From NCBI GenBank assembly GCA_963693365.1, contig CAVNZM010000012.1, positions 5,270,001 to 5,334,000 of the forward strand: a stretch of DNA of 64,000 nt. Reading direction: 5' to 3'. Positions within the stretch are counted from its first letter, which is position 1; each line of letters starts with the position of its first letter. Under the pieces are notes generated by a model, which worked only from the letters and a program-made list of their open reading frames with translations, was not told the origin of the DNA and ran no database searches. The position numbers and the translations under genes were made by a program. Shown here piece after piece: positions 52,596 to 64,000 of the stretch. The DNA is from Amoebidium appalachense. Its lineage: Eukaryota > Ichthyosporea.

Positions 52596-52637
52596 ACGCC
52601 CCTCTCCTCCCTCCCTTCTCCTTCCCCTCCCCCCCCC

Positions 52638-52681
<44 letters not shown>

Positions 52682-52966
52682 GCATCAACAAGAAAACGGA
52701 TGCAGTGGAGTTCTGCCTATCCACCATTAGTCTAGAGTGTGGAGACACTCAGCCCATGCCATCCCGGGCATCCGAGTGCAGACTACTCGAAGACAAGCCC
52801 TTTGGTGTTTGGTGATGTCGAGCAGATACGGTCTTTGTGTGAGAAGGCAGCAAGGAGGGCCGGGTACGTGTGTGTGGGGGGGGGGGGAGGGTGAGGGAGG
52901 GAGGAAAGGGAGGGAAGGGGGTGGCTGGGTGGCTGGGTGGCTGGGTGTGTGTGTTGGTGGGTGTGG

Positions 52967-53021
<55 letters not shown>

Positions 53022-53570
53022 CGTGTGTGTTTGCGTGTTTTTGTGTTTCATTCTGCATTGAACCAACAGTGCACGCTAACCACACAGAAGCATAGCTTAA
53101 CATTCACACCCAAGCTTTTTTTTACCAAAGATCAAGCCGCGCGCAGAGCTTTCATTGACAATGACCCCAATCTCCCTCTCCTCCGTCTCCTCCCTCCCCC
53201 CCTCCCCCCCCCCCCCCCCCCCCTCTCCCTCCCCCTCTCTTCCCCACCCCCGCCCTCCCTCTTCCCCGTCTCCTCCCCCCCCCCCCCCACACACACACAC
53301 ACACACACCCACAGAGAAGATGAGCTTAGTGAAGGTCCCTGGATCACGCAGGACGAAGCATCCGCATTAAACTACGGTAGCGTCCCCCGCCCCTCCCCCT
53401 CCCCCCTCCCCCCTGGCTACCGCCGCCCCGTGCAACCTGCGTGCACCCATCCTTGCTTCTCCAAACGCTTATCTCAGGCTCCCTGCGCCTGAAAATGTGT
53501 CCCGTCCCGATTTCTCCCTTTCTTCCTACACACCCACCCACCCGAGGCTACAGGGTTCGGTCCAATCCGT

Positions 53571-53610
<40 letters not shown>

Positions 53611-53758
53611 GGGGGAGGGGAGGGGGGGGGGAGGGAGATTATTGGTGCTGGGTGAACGGGACTAAACTTTTAGACCTGGTTTTATGGGTCATATATCATG
53701 CACTGCAAGCGTGGTTTGCTGATTTCTGACATGCAACCAACCCCTTCCCCCCTTGCAG

Positions 53759-54867
53759 CGGTCAAATGGATAGACGAAGCAACTGGCCAATCATACGCGC
53801 TCTTTGTAGATCCGTCACCAGGCAACAGCCAATCACGTGCCAACAACCAACAACCATCCCGCGAGGCGTCGGAGCCACAAGGCTACCTGGGCCTTCTCGA
53901 ACCTTCCCAGGGCTCCGCCAATGTGTCACACGCACGTGACCTCCTGCCCAAAAAAGGAGATTCTCGCAGCCGCGACGAGATGACTGGATTTCGTAACGGT
54001 GCAGGGGAAGACGCTATTTGCGCCAAAGGTACGGCAAAACCATCTGAAAAAGGCGATGTCACGAATGGGAAAGAGGGCCGGGCGGAAAAGCCTTCAAACG
54101 ACGAGGGTGGTCTGGACACTGCGGGCGTCACGCCGAACCCAACCGATATGCGGAAAAAGAAGCAACGGGAAGATACCAGAACGAGCCAGGGGATTGCCGT
54201 GGCTCATCACAAACGGTTGCTTCTGTCCATCGACGTGAACTCGGGCCCGAATACCTTTGCCGGCCTGTGCGCCGAGGCGACCAATCGCAACGAGTTGTTT
54301 GACCGCGCCCTGCCTTCCTATTCGGTGCAAATCACACCACGCAACCAACCGTTTTTCCCCGAATACAACGACCTAAACGAAGCTTTCTTTCATCCCGGCG
54401 GCCCGCAACCTGCACAGGGCGTTGAAATCCCCCCGCCACGGTCTAATTTGAGGATTTCAAACGAATATTCGCTGAACGTGTCGATTTCGACCTCCAACCA
54501 GAGTTTCAGTTTTTCGAGTCTTTCGAGCGCCGACCTGGCCCAACTCCTACGGCAGCATATCACGGCCACCAATGAGTTTGCAGCGGCCAACGCAAGATCG
54601 AATTTGGGATTAACCCCGCACCCGATAAGCGGAAATCTAGGACTACCGATCGGATCGCACGAACAGCCCACACGTATAACGTCGGCGGCACCCAGTGCGA
54701 GGTTTCTGCTGCCGCGATCGATCGCAAATGCACAGACACGTCCGATCGCAGATTCGATCTTGTCCGATTGCGTAATCGATACTCAGACACGGCAAGTGGT
54801 ACCGGCATCTAAGGCACTCGGCGGTGTGTCGGATGGTGCTCTGTCAAGGAGTGGCACGTGTTCGTGA
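53759..54867 (+). CDS. PAS gene, long C-terminal exon (unit 4, open)
   Basis: Fully open from the acceptor CCTTGCAG to the TGA at 54865-54867. It differs from unit 1 by few residues (for example Tyr for Asp near the start, Ile for Arg near the 330th codon). With unit 1 it is the best-preserved coding exon of the gene. The alternative donor is GTACCG at 54799. Confidence 0.72.
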
Positions 54868-54895
54868 AACTTTCGGTTTTCAGTTTTTTTTGTGT

Positions 54896-54930
<35 letters not shown>

Positions 54931-55031
54931 GCGCTTGTTTGTTTTTAGTGTGCGAAGGTCTTTGTTTGTTATCATATTTCCTGCTGCATGCCTTGTTTGC
55001 CCACTCAATCATTTTCTTTTTTGTATCTTTC

Positions 55032-55069
<38 letters not shown>

Positions 55070-55943
55070 CCCAGGCATCTAAGTTTTGTGCCCGTATGCT
55101 CAATTCATTGTTGTTGCTGTGTTCTCTACTTGCCATATACGGTATCATTGTTTTCAGTGCGTAAACCCCTTTCAGTTATAATCATTATCCGCGAAACAGG
55201 GTATTTAACTCTGAGAGGAAAAGGAAAGAAATAAAGAGAGGTGGGGGTGGCCGTGGGGGAAGCGAGGAGCAATAGCCACGAGGGCTTAAAGGAGGGGCCG
55301 GGAGGGGGTGGGCGACGGTGCGCCCGGCTGCGGGGGTGGGGCGCGGCTGTGCATATGCATGGTGGGGGTACGGTGGGGTGGGGGGAGGGGGCCACGTGAG
55401 TGAGGGGGGGTGGCCTAGGGGGGGAGAGGGGGCGGGGGGACAGCGGGCACAATGGAGGGAGCTGGTGGAGGGTCAGGGAGGAGGAAAGAGGGAGAAAGAG
55501 AGCGACAAGAGAGAGAGGTCGGAAAGGGAGGAGGGCCGGGGGAAAAGAGAAGCAGACGTCGGATATAAAGCCTTGAAGAGAGAGACTGAGAGAGTGAGAT
55601 CTCTAGAAAGAGAGAGAAGAAGAAGGGTCGGGGAGAGAAGGGAAGGGAGGGGAACAGAGAGAGAGAGAGAGATGGGAGGGGGGGAGTGGGGGAGAGATCT
55701 CACTCTCTCAAGTAAAACTAACTAAAGGCCAGACAAGAATATATTTTGGCAGTAATGCACTAGATATCCTATTAATCTTACTATATAGTATAGCACTGGG
55801 ATTCTAGGGATACGTCTTATAGTCTTTGTCCACATTGGCAGGAGTTATAAATGCGCAAATCTCACTCTCCTGCATGTTGTATCCATTTGCATTTGCGCAG
55901 TATCTCAGACAGGCTGAGGTATCCACCCCCCCCCCCCCCCCCC

Positions 55944-56209
55944 CCCGGCCTTTCCCACTGCCCTTGCCTGCATAAGCAACCCTGCTCGTCTCTGATCAAG
56001 ACGGGTGACCTACTCATGTTCAAGTGAAACAGTATCTGAGTTGGGTTTCGTTAACGAGGGGAATAGGTCGAAACTCGGGTACTGTGGATGACGTGGGCCC
56101 CCCCTGAGGATGGGCTCTGCTTATTATGCATACTCTTTATGTATGGCTTGCATTCTGCATCGTGTTATCCGTTTGTTCTTGTGTACTTCGTACTTTTTGA
56201 CGCATTCAA

Positions 56210-56211
<2 letters not shown>
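55944..56211 (+). mobile_element. C-tract-flanked insert, 267-bp form (unit 4)
   Basis: Second copy of the right part of the 19562-19968 insert, placed in the C tract of the PAS/AP2 spacer. Units 1 and 3 have only C's followed by A's there. It contains GAGGATGGGCTCTGCTTAT and ends in GACGCATTCAAA. Confidence 0.6.
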
Positions 56212-56254
<43 letters not shown>

Positions 56255-56619
56255 AAAAAAGAAAGAAAGGAAGGAAGAAAGAAGGTGATGTAATACCCCT
56301 GATCAATGACGTCATATATACACGTCATATATACACATGTATATGTACATCTGACAATCACCGCTCGAAACGATACAGTATGCACAACCTTGAATACATG
56401 TATCTTACGTTTCCTTCAGCCTCCGTACCTGACCGCCTACCACACTCAAACTGTTATTTTTCTGCCCCAACCCTCCTTAAAGCTAACCTTTTCACCCGCG
56501 CCTGAGCTGTGCCCCGCCACCCCGTCATTATTCCGGCCAGTGACGTCACCAACAGCCAATGGGGTGTCCTTGTTGTTGCTCTGTGGCCCTGCCTGTTGCT
56601 TTGAGGTGAACTGTTGGTA

Positions 56620-57582
56620 TCACCGCCAATTTTTTGGGTCGCATAGGGGATGATGTGGTTGGGAATGTTCGTTGGCAGCGGTATGCGTAACACCATTGGG
56701 GCCTTCGTTTTTGGTTGCTATCGTGTGGTTGAGGATGGTTGGCGGCAGAGGGAGTTCGTACCCGTAGTCGGTCGGGCAGAAGTTTGTTGGGGGCAGAGGG
56801 CCGCGTGGTTCGTTTTGCTGCGCCCATACAGCCAATACTTCTCGATCGTATGCCCGGCCTCCCTCGGTGATTGATGCAAAATTACCTATATATTTATGCT
56901 GCAAGTTGCTTAAAAAAGTTCTACCCCATCGGTGCACTTGGTAGGGTTTGGATAAACGGTATGCGCATGTATAGAAGGTGACACCTATGCAACCCTCCTG
57001 CTCTGCTTCCGCTCTACTCATGTAATCGCTACGAAGAAAAAAGTTTAGGCGCAGGAGTTTCTCTCGTTTTGGAATGTCCAGAGCACGTATCACATCGTCC
57101 CTTGCAAGTGCCGCTTCCACTTCTGTCGCGTAGCTCCCGCCGTAATGACAAACACCATCCTTCTGATACGCCGCTATCCAAGGCTTTTGGATGTAACTAA
57201 TATTGTAGCTTAAGCCCTTGTACACTGACGATTTCGTCTTTGTTGCTTTCTTTGCCCACCACTCCTCTGCCCAATCCAAATCATCGGCTGTCGGTTTGAA
57301 TTTACGCAAATTCCGGAGGCTAACATTTTTAGAATCCAGGTATCGGTGAGCCAACACCCCCTTCTGCACCAACAAATCAATGGCCAAATCCCGCTGCCGT
57401 GCAGCCGTGCGACTGTTGTCGTAGCAACCGACATGCATGCTGCCTATCTTTGCATACCATTTGCCCGCTTTACCACTCCAATATACTCCCCGGTAGTGTT
57501 GGCCTGTGTCTTTCACATTTCGGGTCGCAAATGGGCGAACGGGCCCAAAGAGTGTCTGCCAGCCGCGCGATCTTCCCTGCAT
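56620..57582 (-). CDS. AP2/ERF-like protein with three AP2 repeats (unit 4, intact)
   Basis: 320 residues, single exon, best reference copy. Repeat 1 ~29-87 with YRGVYWSGKAGKWYAKIG; repeat 2 ~118-181 ending KREKLLRLNFF; repeat 3 ~198-268 with FASITEGGRAYDREVLAVW. The linker between repeats 1 and 2 is acidic/basic (DLDWAEEWWAKKATKTK) and the C-terminus is Pro/Asn-rich. The ATG is the first in the frame after GTAAAACGCT. Its 5' end faces the PAS gene of unit 5, so the intervening region could hold a shared promoter. Confidence 0.8.
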   Translation of the reverse strand: MQGRSRGWQTLFGPVRPFATRNVKDTGQHYRGVYWSGKAGKWYAKIGSMHVGCYDNSRTAARQRDLAIDLLVQKGVLAHRYLDSKNVSLRNLRKFKPTADDLDWAEEWWAKKATKTKSSVYKGLSYNISYIQKPWIAAYQKDGVCHYGGSYATEVEAALARDDVIRALDIPKREKLLRLNFFLRSDYMSRAEAEQEGCIGVTFYTCAYRLSKPYQVHRWGRTFLSNLQHKYIGNFASITEGGRAYDREVLAVWAQQNEPRGPLPPTNFCPTDYGYELPLPPTILNHTIATKNEGPNGVTHTAANEHSQPHHPLCDPKNWR

Positions 57583-57699
57583 AGCGTTTTACATCAGAGA
57601 TGAGAAAAAGTACAGATGTTTATTCTCTTTATTTTAGACTTTAAAAAGGCATCGTAAGTGCACTTGCGGCAGCTGAGCTTTGCGATGATCTTTGCCTAC

Positions 57700-57752
<53 letters not shown>

Positions 57753-57905
57753 CGCCCTTCCCCTGGCCCCCTCTCTCCTTGTAAGCCCTCCCACAAACTT
57801 CACATTCGCACAAACGGCACACCTTAGGCTGTATACCAACCCCGACACATTTAACTACAGAAATCCCCAATAAACAAACATCCACCGTTGGGTGGTTGAC
57901 AATGT

Positions 57906-58110
57906 GTTGGTGTGGCGTGTCAATATTCAGTCTGTGTTATGTGGTTGCTGGGGTTTGAAAGCTATTGGTGCCACCTTTCAATCATTCATTCTTTCTTCTT
58001 TGGTGACAATGTTTTGTGGTGGCGTGTCAATATTCAGTCTGTGTTATGTGGTTGCTGGGGTTTGAATTCTATTGGTGTGACCTTTCATTCATTGATTCAT
58101 TCTTCTTTGG
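57906..58110 (+). repeat. Minisatellite, 2 monomers (unit 5)
   Basis: Same monomer; the marker starts at about 57919 and 58025. Confidence 0.93.
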
Positions 58111-58300
58111 TTTTGGGTTTGGATGGTGGCACGCATACCTTTCTCTTTTTCCCTTTCTTTCCCCCCACCTTTTATATTTATTGATTTTCTTGCGAGTGTG
58201 TGTGCTTATGCGTTTGCACACTGGCTGTAGTGTATGTGTGTGTTTCAAAATGTGTGATTTTGTCTGTGTGCGTCTGCGCGCGCGTGCGTTTCTCTGTGTG

Positions 58301-58416
<116 letters not shown>

Positions 58417-58425
58417 CCTCCCTCC

Positions 58426-58466
<41 letters not shown>

Positions 58467-58886
58467 GGGGGAGGAGGCGGGAGGAGCGGGGGGAGCGGGG
58501 AAAGGGAGGTAAAGCACAAACTACACATACCGTTGCCACCATTCCAAAGGGAGACAACCGGCCAAGAGCAGTCTGACCGTTCTGAATGCCGAACACAGTT
58601 TGTTGGGGCCCTGTGCCGACCAGGAGTGAGACTGTATCCCCCCCCCCCCCCCCCCAATTCCCACCGCACGTACGTGGAAAAACGATGTGCGAGCCGTTTG
58701 TCAACCTTGTCTGAAACCCAAAATACCCTCTTGTGTTATGTGTCTGCTCTTCTGCTTGGTGTGAATTCAGACATCCCCGTGTTTGTGTACACACAGGCAC
58801 GGAACATACCAATTTAGCCCCATTGTTCACTGTGCATTCATAAATGTACCCTCAATCGAGCTGATCAGAAGGGGGTAAAAAATGTG

Positions 58887-58964
<78 letters not shown>

Positions 58965-59212
58965 CGTGCATGTGTGTGCGTGCGTGCGTGCGTGCGTGCA
59001 CGCGTGTGTGTGTCTGTGTTATGTGTGGGTGTTTGTGTGTAGGCAGGAGAGGAGGGGCAGGGAGAGAAAGCAAGCCCTAACGCGTGTGCACTGGCGACCA
59101 TGTATGTATTCGTGTAGTACACATACATATATTCCCTTTGCCCCACGAACTCATTGAACCTAATATGACTTTCGTCCAGCCCTCCCCCCTCCCCCCCCCC
59201 CCACACACACAC

Positions 59213-59247
<35 letters not shown>

Positions 59248-59321
59248 ACCCCTGGGGCCCTGCCCCATCCTGTTCCCCATTAATACATTAAACAGAGCCG
59301 TCACAGAGGTGGACAGAGGGA

Positions 59322-59372
<51 letters not shown>

Positions 59373-60193
59373 GAGGGGGAGGGGGAGCAGCAGGTAAACG
59401 GTTATCCGAAGAGAGACGAGGCAGACAAAGAACGGTACATCCTCGGCACCTTTTCTCAATACAGCGGAGCCCCGAGATGTATACTCGAGCCTTCGAAAAC
59501 AAAATGGGCCCAAAAGTTGAAGTTGAAGCTGCCATGCCAAACAGAGACACATCTATCACACCACAACCACACACCTCTCCCTTGGGCCAGAGCATGTAGT
59601 GACCGTGTGCCCACCGACAGGAAGGGGTTGAAAGTGACGTAGCCCATGCATGTGGATTGGTTGCTGGTGACTGCAGCAAACCGTACAGGCTGTAGGTGTA
59701 CAAGTGAGCAAAGTAAGTAAAGTAAGTGAAGTAAGTAAAGTAAGTTGAGTAAACCAACTAGGAACCACAGAGTGTGAGTGAATGGATGAGGGTGGTGCCT
59801 TCTGCACAGGCACACACAATTGTCCTGTCAGAGATGTGCGAGCATAGACCAGCATGAGAGCAACTGCAATTTTGTTCACGTTGCCTTTTCCATGGGGATG
59901 GAGCCATGCAGCCATTCTCTCCAAACAAGTGGTTATTCATTTCTGCCCAGGAGGGAGGCTGGATATGAGTAATGAAGTGGGAGAAGCGGGGTGCGGGCGG
60001 AAACGTAAGGTGTGTGTGTGTGTCTGGGTCTCTCTCTCTCTCTCTCTCCCTCCCCCCCCCCCCCCCTCTCCGTCTCTCTTTCGCCCCCCCCTCTCTCTCT
60101 CTCTCTCTCTCTCCCCCTCCCTCCCTCTCTCTCTCTCCCTCCCCTCTCCCTCTCTCTCTCGCTCACACACTCCCCCCCCCCCCCCTCTCTCCC

Positions 60194-60226
<33 letters not shown>

Positions 60227-60412
60227 TCTCTCTCTTCCCCTCACTCCCACTTCTTTTTTTAGCGGCGTGGGGTGTGGGGGGGGGGAGGCGAAAAAGGGGA
60301 AGGAGGGAGGCTCTACCTCTCTCTCTCTCTCTCTGTCTCCCCCCCCCTCCCCTCCCCCCTCCCTTTCTTTTTTTTAGGGGGTGTGCGGTGGGGGGGGGGG
60401 GGGGGGAGGGAA

Positions 60413-60491
<79 letters not shown>

Positions 60492-60645
60492 GCTCTCTCT
60501 CTCTCTCTCTTCTTCTTCTTCTTCTTCTTCTCCTTTTTTTTTTTTTTTGGGGGGGGGGGGGGGGGGAGGGGAGGTGGGGGGGGGGGGGGGGGGGGGGGGG
60601 AGGAGGGGCGGCGGCGGGGGGGGGGGGGGGGGGGGGGGGGGGGAG

Positions 60646-61052
60646 ATGGATACCGCTCCCACGAAGGTTGCTGGTATAGTTCCCGAGACAGCCACTCGAA
60701 CCAACCTCCTGGTCAACATCCTCCCAGACGACAGACAAACAAGCAAACAAAGAGTATCTGCTAAAAAGAACAACATATTAGTCACAGACCAAGGGCCTGC
60801 CAAAAGTTGTTTTTTACGCAAGTGAGACACCAAGCCATAGGTGCTGCACGTTGAAATAATTTCCACGGTGTTGCATATTATTCCTTGTAACCTTCTCCTC
60901 AGGGTGATACTTATTTCGTCTGGAACCCCCCTTCCCCCCTCCCCCTCCTCCCCCCCTCCTCGCCTTCCCCCCACCCCTCCCTTCCCTCTCGATCCCAACT
61001 CTTTCCCTACCGGCACAACACTAGGTACTTACAAGGCTCTTCAACATGATGC

Positions 61053-61092
<40 letters not shown>

Positions 61093-62125
61093 ACCCACCC
61101 ACCCACCCACCCACCCACCCCCTCCCCCAGTCCCTGCCTACCAACTCTACCCGCGACTGCCATCAACGGGCTTGGTTCTGCCTCCACCAGCAAAAAGCAA
61201 AATAGCGTGTTCGGACAAGATGCAACACACGAACAACAAGTTCCCAGGGCTAACTAAAATAGGGCTGGATGATTCTAGCTTTTCGGTGAGAATTGAAATG
61301 GAAAAAAAGAGCTGTGCGGGCAATATGATGGCAGAGGCAAAATAATCATGCATGTATTGTGTTTGTGGGTGGAAGGAGCGGAAAAAAGCGGGAGTTGGAG
61401 AAAGGAGCGGAGGGGTAGGGGAGGGAGAGGACGGAGGGTGTGCAAGGGGGGGGGGGAGAGGGGGAGGACGAGGGGGGGGGGGGGGGGGGGGGGGGGGAGA
61501 GGGGGGGGGGGGGAGGGGGGGGGGGGGGGGGGGGGGGGCAGCAGGCCCTTACGGTTCAGTATGTCGAAGCTTACACATGTGGTTACTTGTACAGTACTCT
61601 GCTAGGTCAACACAAATAATGCGCTGGTTTTCCGGACTGCCTTGGCAATGTTTGGGGTTCGGTGGTGATGGCTTATCTAGCGTTCATTCCTATTGGTAGA
61701 AAGAAAAATGGCGGGAAAATGTGACTCGTGAGCCCCTCCTCACGTGTGCACGGCGGCGAACTTCGAAAGGGCTGGTTCGATCGACTGCAGACAGACCCGT
61801 TTGCTTTGCGCCGTCCGGGTACAGTACAGAACGGAAACATAAATATTCCAAACGCGTGATCGGTTTGTTTGGCTTTGTAACAGCTTGCATATGATAGTTT
61901 CAGTTTGAAAGCCAGCTGTGGAAAAACACGGGTTTCAGCAAGCAGGCAACGAGAATGATGCATACACAAATATTATGTGACACACAGAATTCGAAGAAAA
62001 AGAAAGGTAGAGGCAGGCAGAGGGGTGTGTGTGTGTGGGGGGGGGGGGGGGGGGGGGGGAGGGAGAGAGAGAAATCCTCCGGGGGGGGGGGGGGGGGGGG
62101 AGAGAGGGAGAAAGGGGAAGAGAGA

Positions 62126-62195
<70 letters not shown>

Positions 62196-63657
62196 ATGCC
62201 TAGTACTCGAGGGTTACCATATCTGTCGGCGTGTACACACACATGCACATACACACAAACACTCGAACGCACACACACACACGTACTGTACACATACATA
62301 ATAACTTTGAAAGATTTCAAAAACTACATAGTTGGTCCGGTTCCCTGGGAATGAGGAGGAGGAGGAGGATCCGGAGGAAAAGGGGGGGGGGGGGAGGAGG
62401 GGGGGGGGGGGGGGGGGGGGGGGGGCTGAGGCAACGAAATCGATTATCGATCACTATCGATACTAGCTGCATAAGCGGGGCCAATGTTTTCGTCGGGACA
62501 CCAAAAAAAGTCTGCTGCAGATTTAATAATGATAATATTATTATTGATTGGTAGGTGCCGCGAAAGGCTTTATTTTATCAACTTGAAATGATATATACCT
62601 TTTTGTATAGTTATGGCAGAAGCCCTGCCATGTAACTTATGCATGTATACACATGTACACGTGCTAGCGTTCTGGGGAAGGCAAAGGACTAAATTCCTCT
62701 GCGACCAGAATAATATTGGCGGTAGAATTTACAAAGTTATGGTTTTCGATGGGAAATTGTGAAAACATTGTTTATGTAATCTAAAACTATCGATGTATTT
62801 GCATGGGTTCGTTTCTATCCTCGCACACCCCTTCAAAAAAATGGTTTTGCATGTCTTCAGTCCTCTTACGTCCTACATAAGCATGCACGCTAATAATTTC
62901 TTAGACGCACGCAAAGGGTGAGTGGGGGGGGGGGGGGGGGGGGGGGGGGGGGTGAGGGAGAGAGACAGAGAGAGAGATGCAGACAGAGCAGCGAGAGAAG
63001 AGGGAGAAATGTATACCCACACACACACTGACTCCCTGTGACCACCCAGGGGGTCTGTGCGTACCCGCCGTGTGTCGCTCATGTACCAGCGCATACAAAA
63101 CAGTGACGGCACATGGGCAATGGCAAAGACACTCTTCATCCCTTGGTACCCCCCCCCCCCACCCGCCCCTTCAGTCCTCTCTCTCTCTCTCCCCCCTCCC
63201 CCTCCCCTCCCTCTCTCTCCCCCCCCCTCTCTCACTCCCCCCCCCCCCCCCCCCCCCCCTCCTCGTCCCTGTCCCCAGGCCCACCTCCTCCTTCCCCCCG
63301 TCCCCCTACCCCCGGCGCCGCCGGTTTACCTCTCCCACCTTTCATTTGGTCTCCAATTCTTGAAGGGCCTTTATACTCCCATCTGTTCTGATCCCCAGAA
63401 CCCCCCCCCCCCCCCCCCCCCGGGGCCCTCTCCTTCAAACCTGCCATCCGCTTGCCCTTGCCTCAACCGATCTACCTATTCCACATGCCACATATACCCC
63501 CTTTTCCGACCTGTTATCTGTTCTGCTCTTACCATCACTCCACCTTTACCTCCCCTTTCCTTGCTATGTTTTCTCTTAAGGTTTTCCAACAACTCATGGT
63601 TAACCTTACCCTCCATCCTCCCCCTCCTCTCCCCCCCCCCTCCTAACACACACACAC
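60646..63657 (+). pseudogene. PAS gene, unit 5 (PAS-1 lost; cut by array end)
   Basis: The first two exons (60646-60821, 61131-61239) are followed by a large loss. The next recognisable exons are the second and third PAS-2 exons (62861-62917, 63050-63145). The array ends before the linker. All of PAS-1 and the first PAS-2 exon are missing. The break fits recombination between the 128-bp direct repeat that precedes PAS-1 and its copy around the middle PAS-2 exon in unit 2. Confidence 0.7.
62020..62736. other. 0.7-kb novel segment in unit 5
   Basis: Lies between the AATTCGAAGA sequence and the TTATGGTTTTCGATGGG sequence, which other units separate only by a short adenine stretch and a G tract. 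Contains G tracts, an (AG)n array at 62161-62195, AC/GTAC-rich parts, GAGGAG repeats, ATCGAT sites and an AT-rich end. No gene seen. Confidence 0.6.
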
Positions 63658-64000
63658 CGGAGCAGTGTACACAACAGACATCAATGTTTAGACACGACTG
63701 AACTCAATTTATTTTGATCTCGAATAAATACCTGAAATTCCCTTAAGTTAAATCCATACATGATTTCCGACTCAGTCGGAAATCAGATCTGTCTCTAATA
63801 GAAACCAATCACTAAGAACCAATTGCTTTCAGAGAGATCTGGTACGCGAAGACGTACACGATAGGACACAGGCACTAGTTAAGATCAACTCGTGTCATTA
63901 TCAAGGAAGTTCTAACCTATGATACACTGCAAAGACTCAGACATACCACACTTAACCTTGATGATTGGTTAAAGCTCGGCAACACATGAAAACTAAAGCA
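63658..64000. other. Unique flank beyond the array
   Basis: AT-richer sequence unrelated to the units. It contains a perfect inverted repeat, GATTTCCGACT-C-AGTCGGAAATC, at about 63760-63782 and AATAAA near 63724. A retrotransposon LTR starting near TGTACACAACAG is possible, but the other end is outside the window. No open frame of note. Confidence 0.4.

Larger units (their letters stand above)
47164..55164 (+). pseudogene. PAS gene, unit 4 (lacks PAS-2; broken)
   Basis: Exons: 47164-47339 (second residue Glu instead of Asp), 47643-47751, PAS-1 at 48909-49007, 49769-49855 (TGA at 49817) and 50635-50679, then from 51012 interrupted by a 122-bp insert, 51235-51343, 52029-52157, linker 52683-52863, from 53131, about 53317-53376, 53478-53554, last exon 53759-54798 (stop at 54867 if unspliced), tail 55075-55164. 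PAS-2 exons are absent as in unit 1. The linker exon lacks two bases (AG) near 52797 and the next exon has the CGCG insertion. The last exon is fully open and its AATAAA is kept at 55230. Confidence 0.72.
44445..57894 (+). repeat. Tandem array unit 4 (about 13.5 kb)
   Basis: Complete unit resembling unit 1 in its 3' two thirds: same loss of PAS-2 exons, same CGCG insertion in a linker exon, same short GA tract. It resembles units 2 and 5 around the first coding exon. It carries the ~120-bp insert in a PAS exon that unit 2 has, and a 267-bp insert in a C tract at 55944 upstream of the AP2 3' end. Confidence 0.92.

Overview
The window is eukaryotic nuclear DNA. Coding pieces are short exons with GT-AG borders, separated by introns full of C or G homopolymers, (CT)n, (TG)n and (AC)n. 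It carries AP2/ERF-type DNA-binding proteins, a protein with two PAS domains, and a PIF/Harbinger transposon. The AP2 repeats favour an alga or other plant-lineage or protist genome, but the sequence does not fix the organism. I see no rRNA, tRNA or CRISPR array, and no prokaryotic operon.

Layout: almost everything is a head-to-tail array of five copies of one 13-16 kb unit, starting near 1 (cut by the window edge), 13060, 28976, 44445 and 57895. The array stops at about 63657. Each full unit holds a ~107-bp minisatellite, CT/TG arrays, a ~2 kb block of unknown function, a multi-exon PAS gene on the plus strand, a GA-rich spacer, and a single-exon triple-AP2 gene on the minus strand. The two genes converge inside a unit. 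Across a unit boundary the AP2 start faces the next PAS start over about 3-4 kb.

The PAS gene was rebuilt by matching splice phases. It has an N-terminal region, PAS-1 over three or more exons, PAS-2 over three exons (complete only in unit 2), a linker, and a long last exon. That exon either ends at its own TGA or splices to a short hydrophobic tail. No copy is intact. All four copies of one PAS-1 exon share an in-frame TGA, and each unit adds its own damage: loss of PAS-2 in units 1 and 4, a lost splice donor and a one-base frameshift in unit 2, a large replacement in unit 3, and loss of PAS-1 in unit 5. The AP2 gene is intact in units 2 and 4, frameshifted in unit 3, and carries a nonsense codon and an in-frame deletion in unit 1.

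Insertions mark single units. A 3.56-kb Harbinger element lies in unit 3, with TAA target duplications, a Myb/SANT-like gene and only the N-terminal part of a transposase. A ~0.8-kb foldback structure between long TG arrays ends unit 2. A 1.67-kb unrelated segment in unit 3 contains an array of palindromic sites. A small C-tract-flanked element occurs in units 2 and 4, including inside a PAS exon. Diagnostic bases group the units differently along their length, which indicates exchange between copies (or assembly chimerism). Homopolymer-linked indels could in part be sequencing errors.
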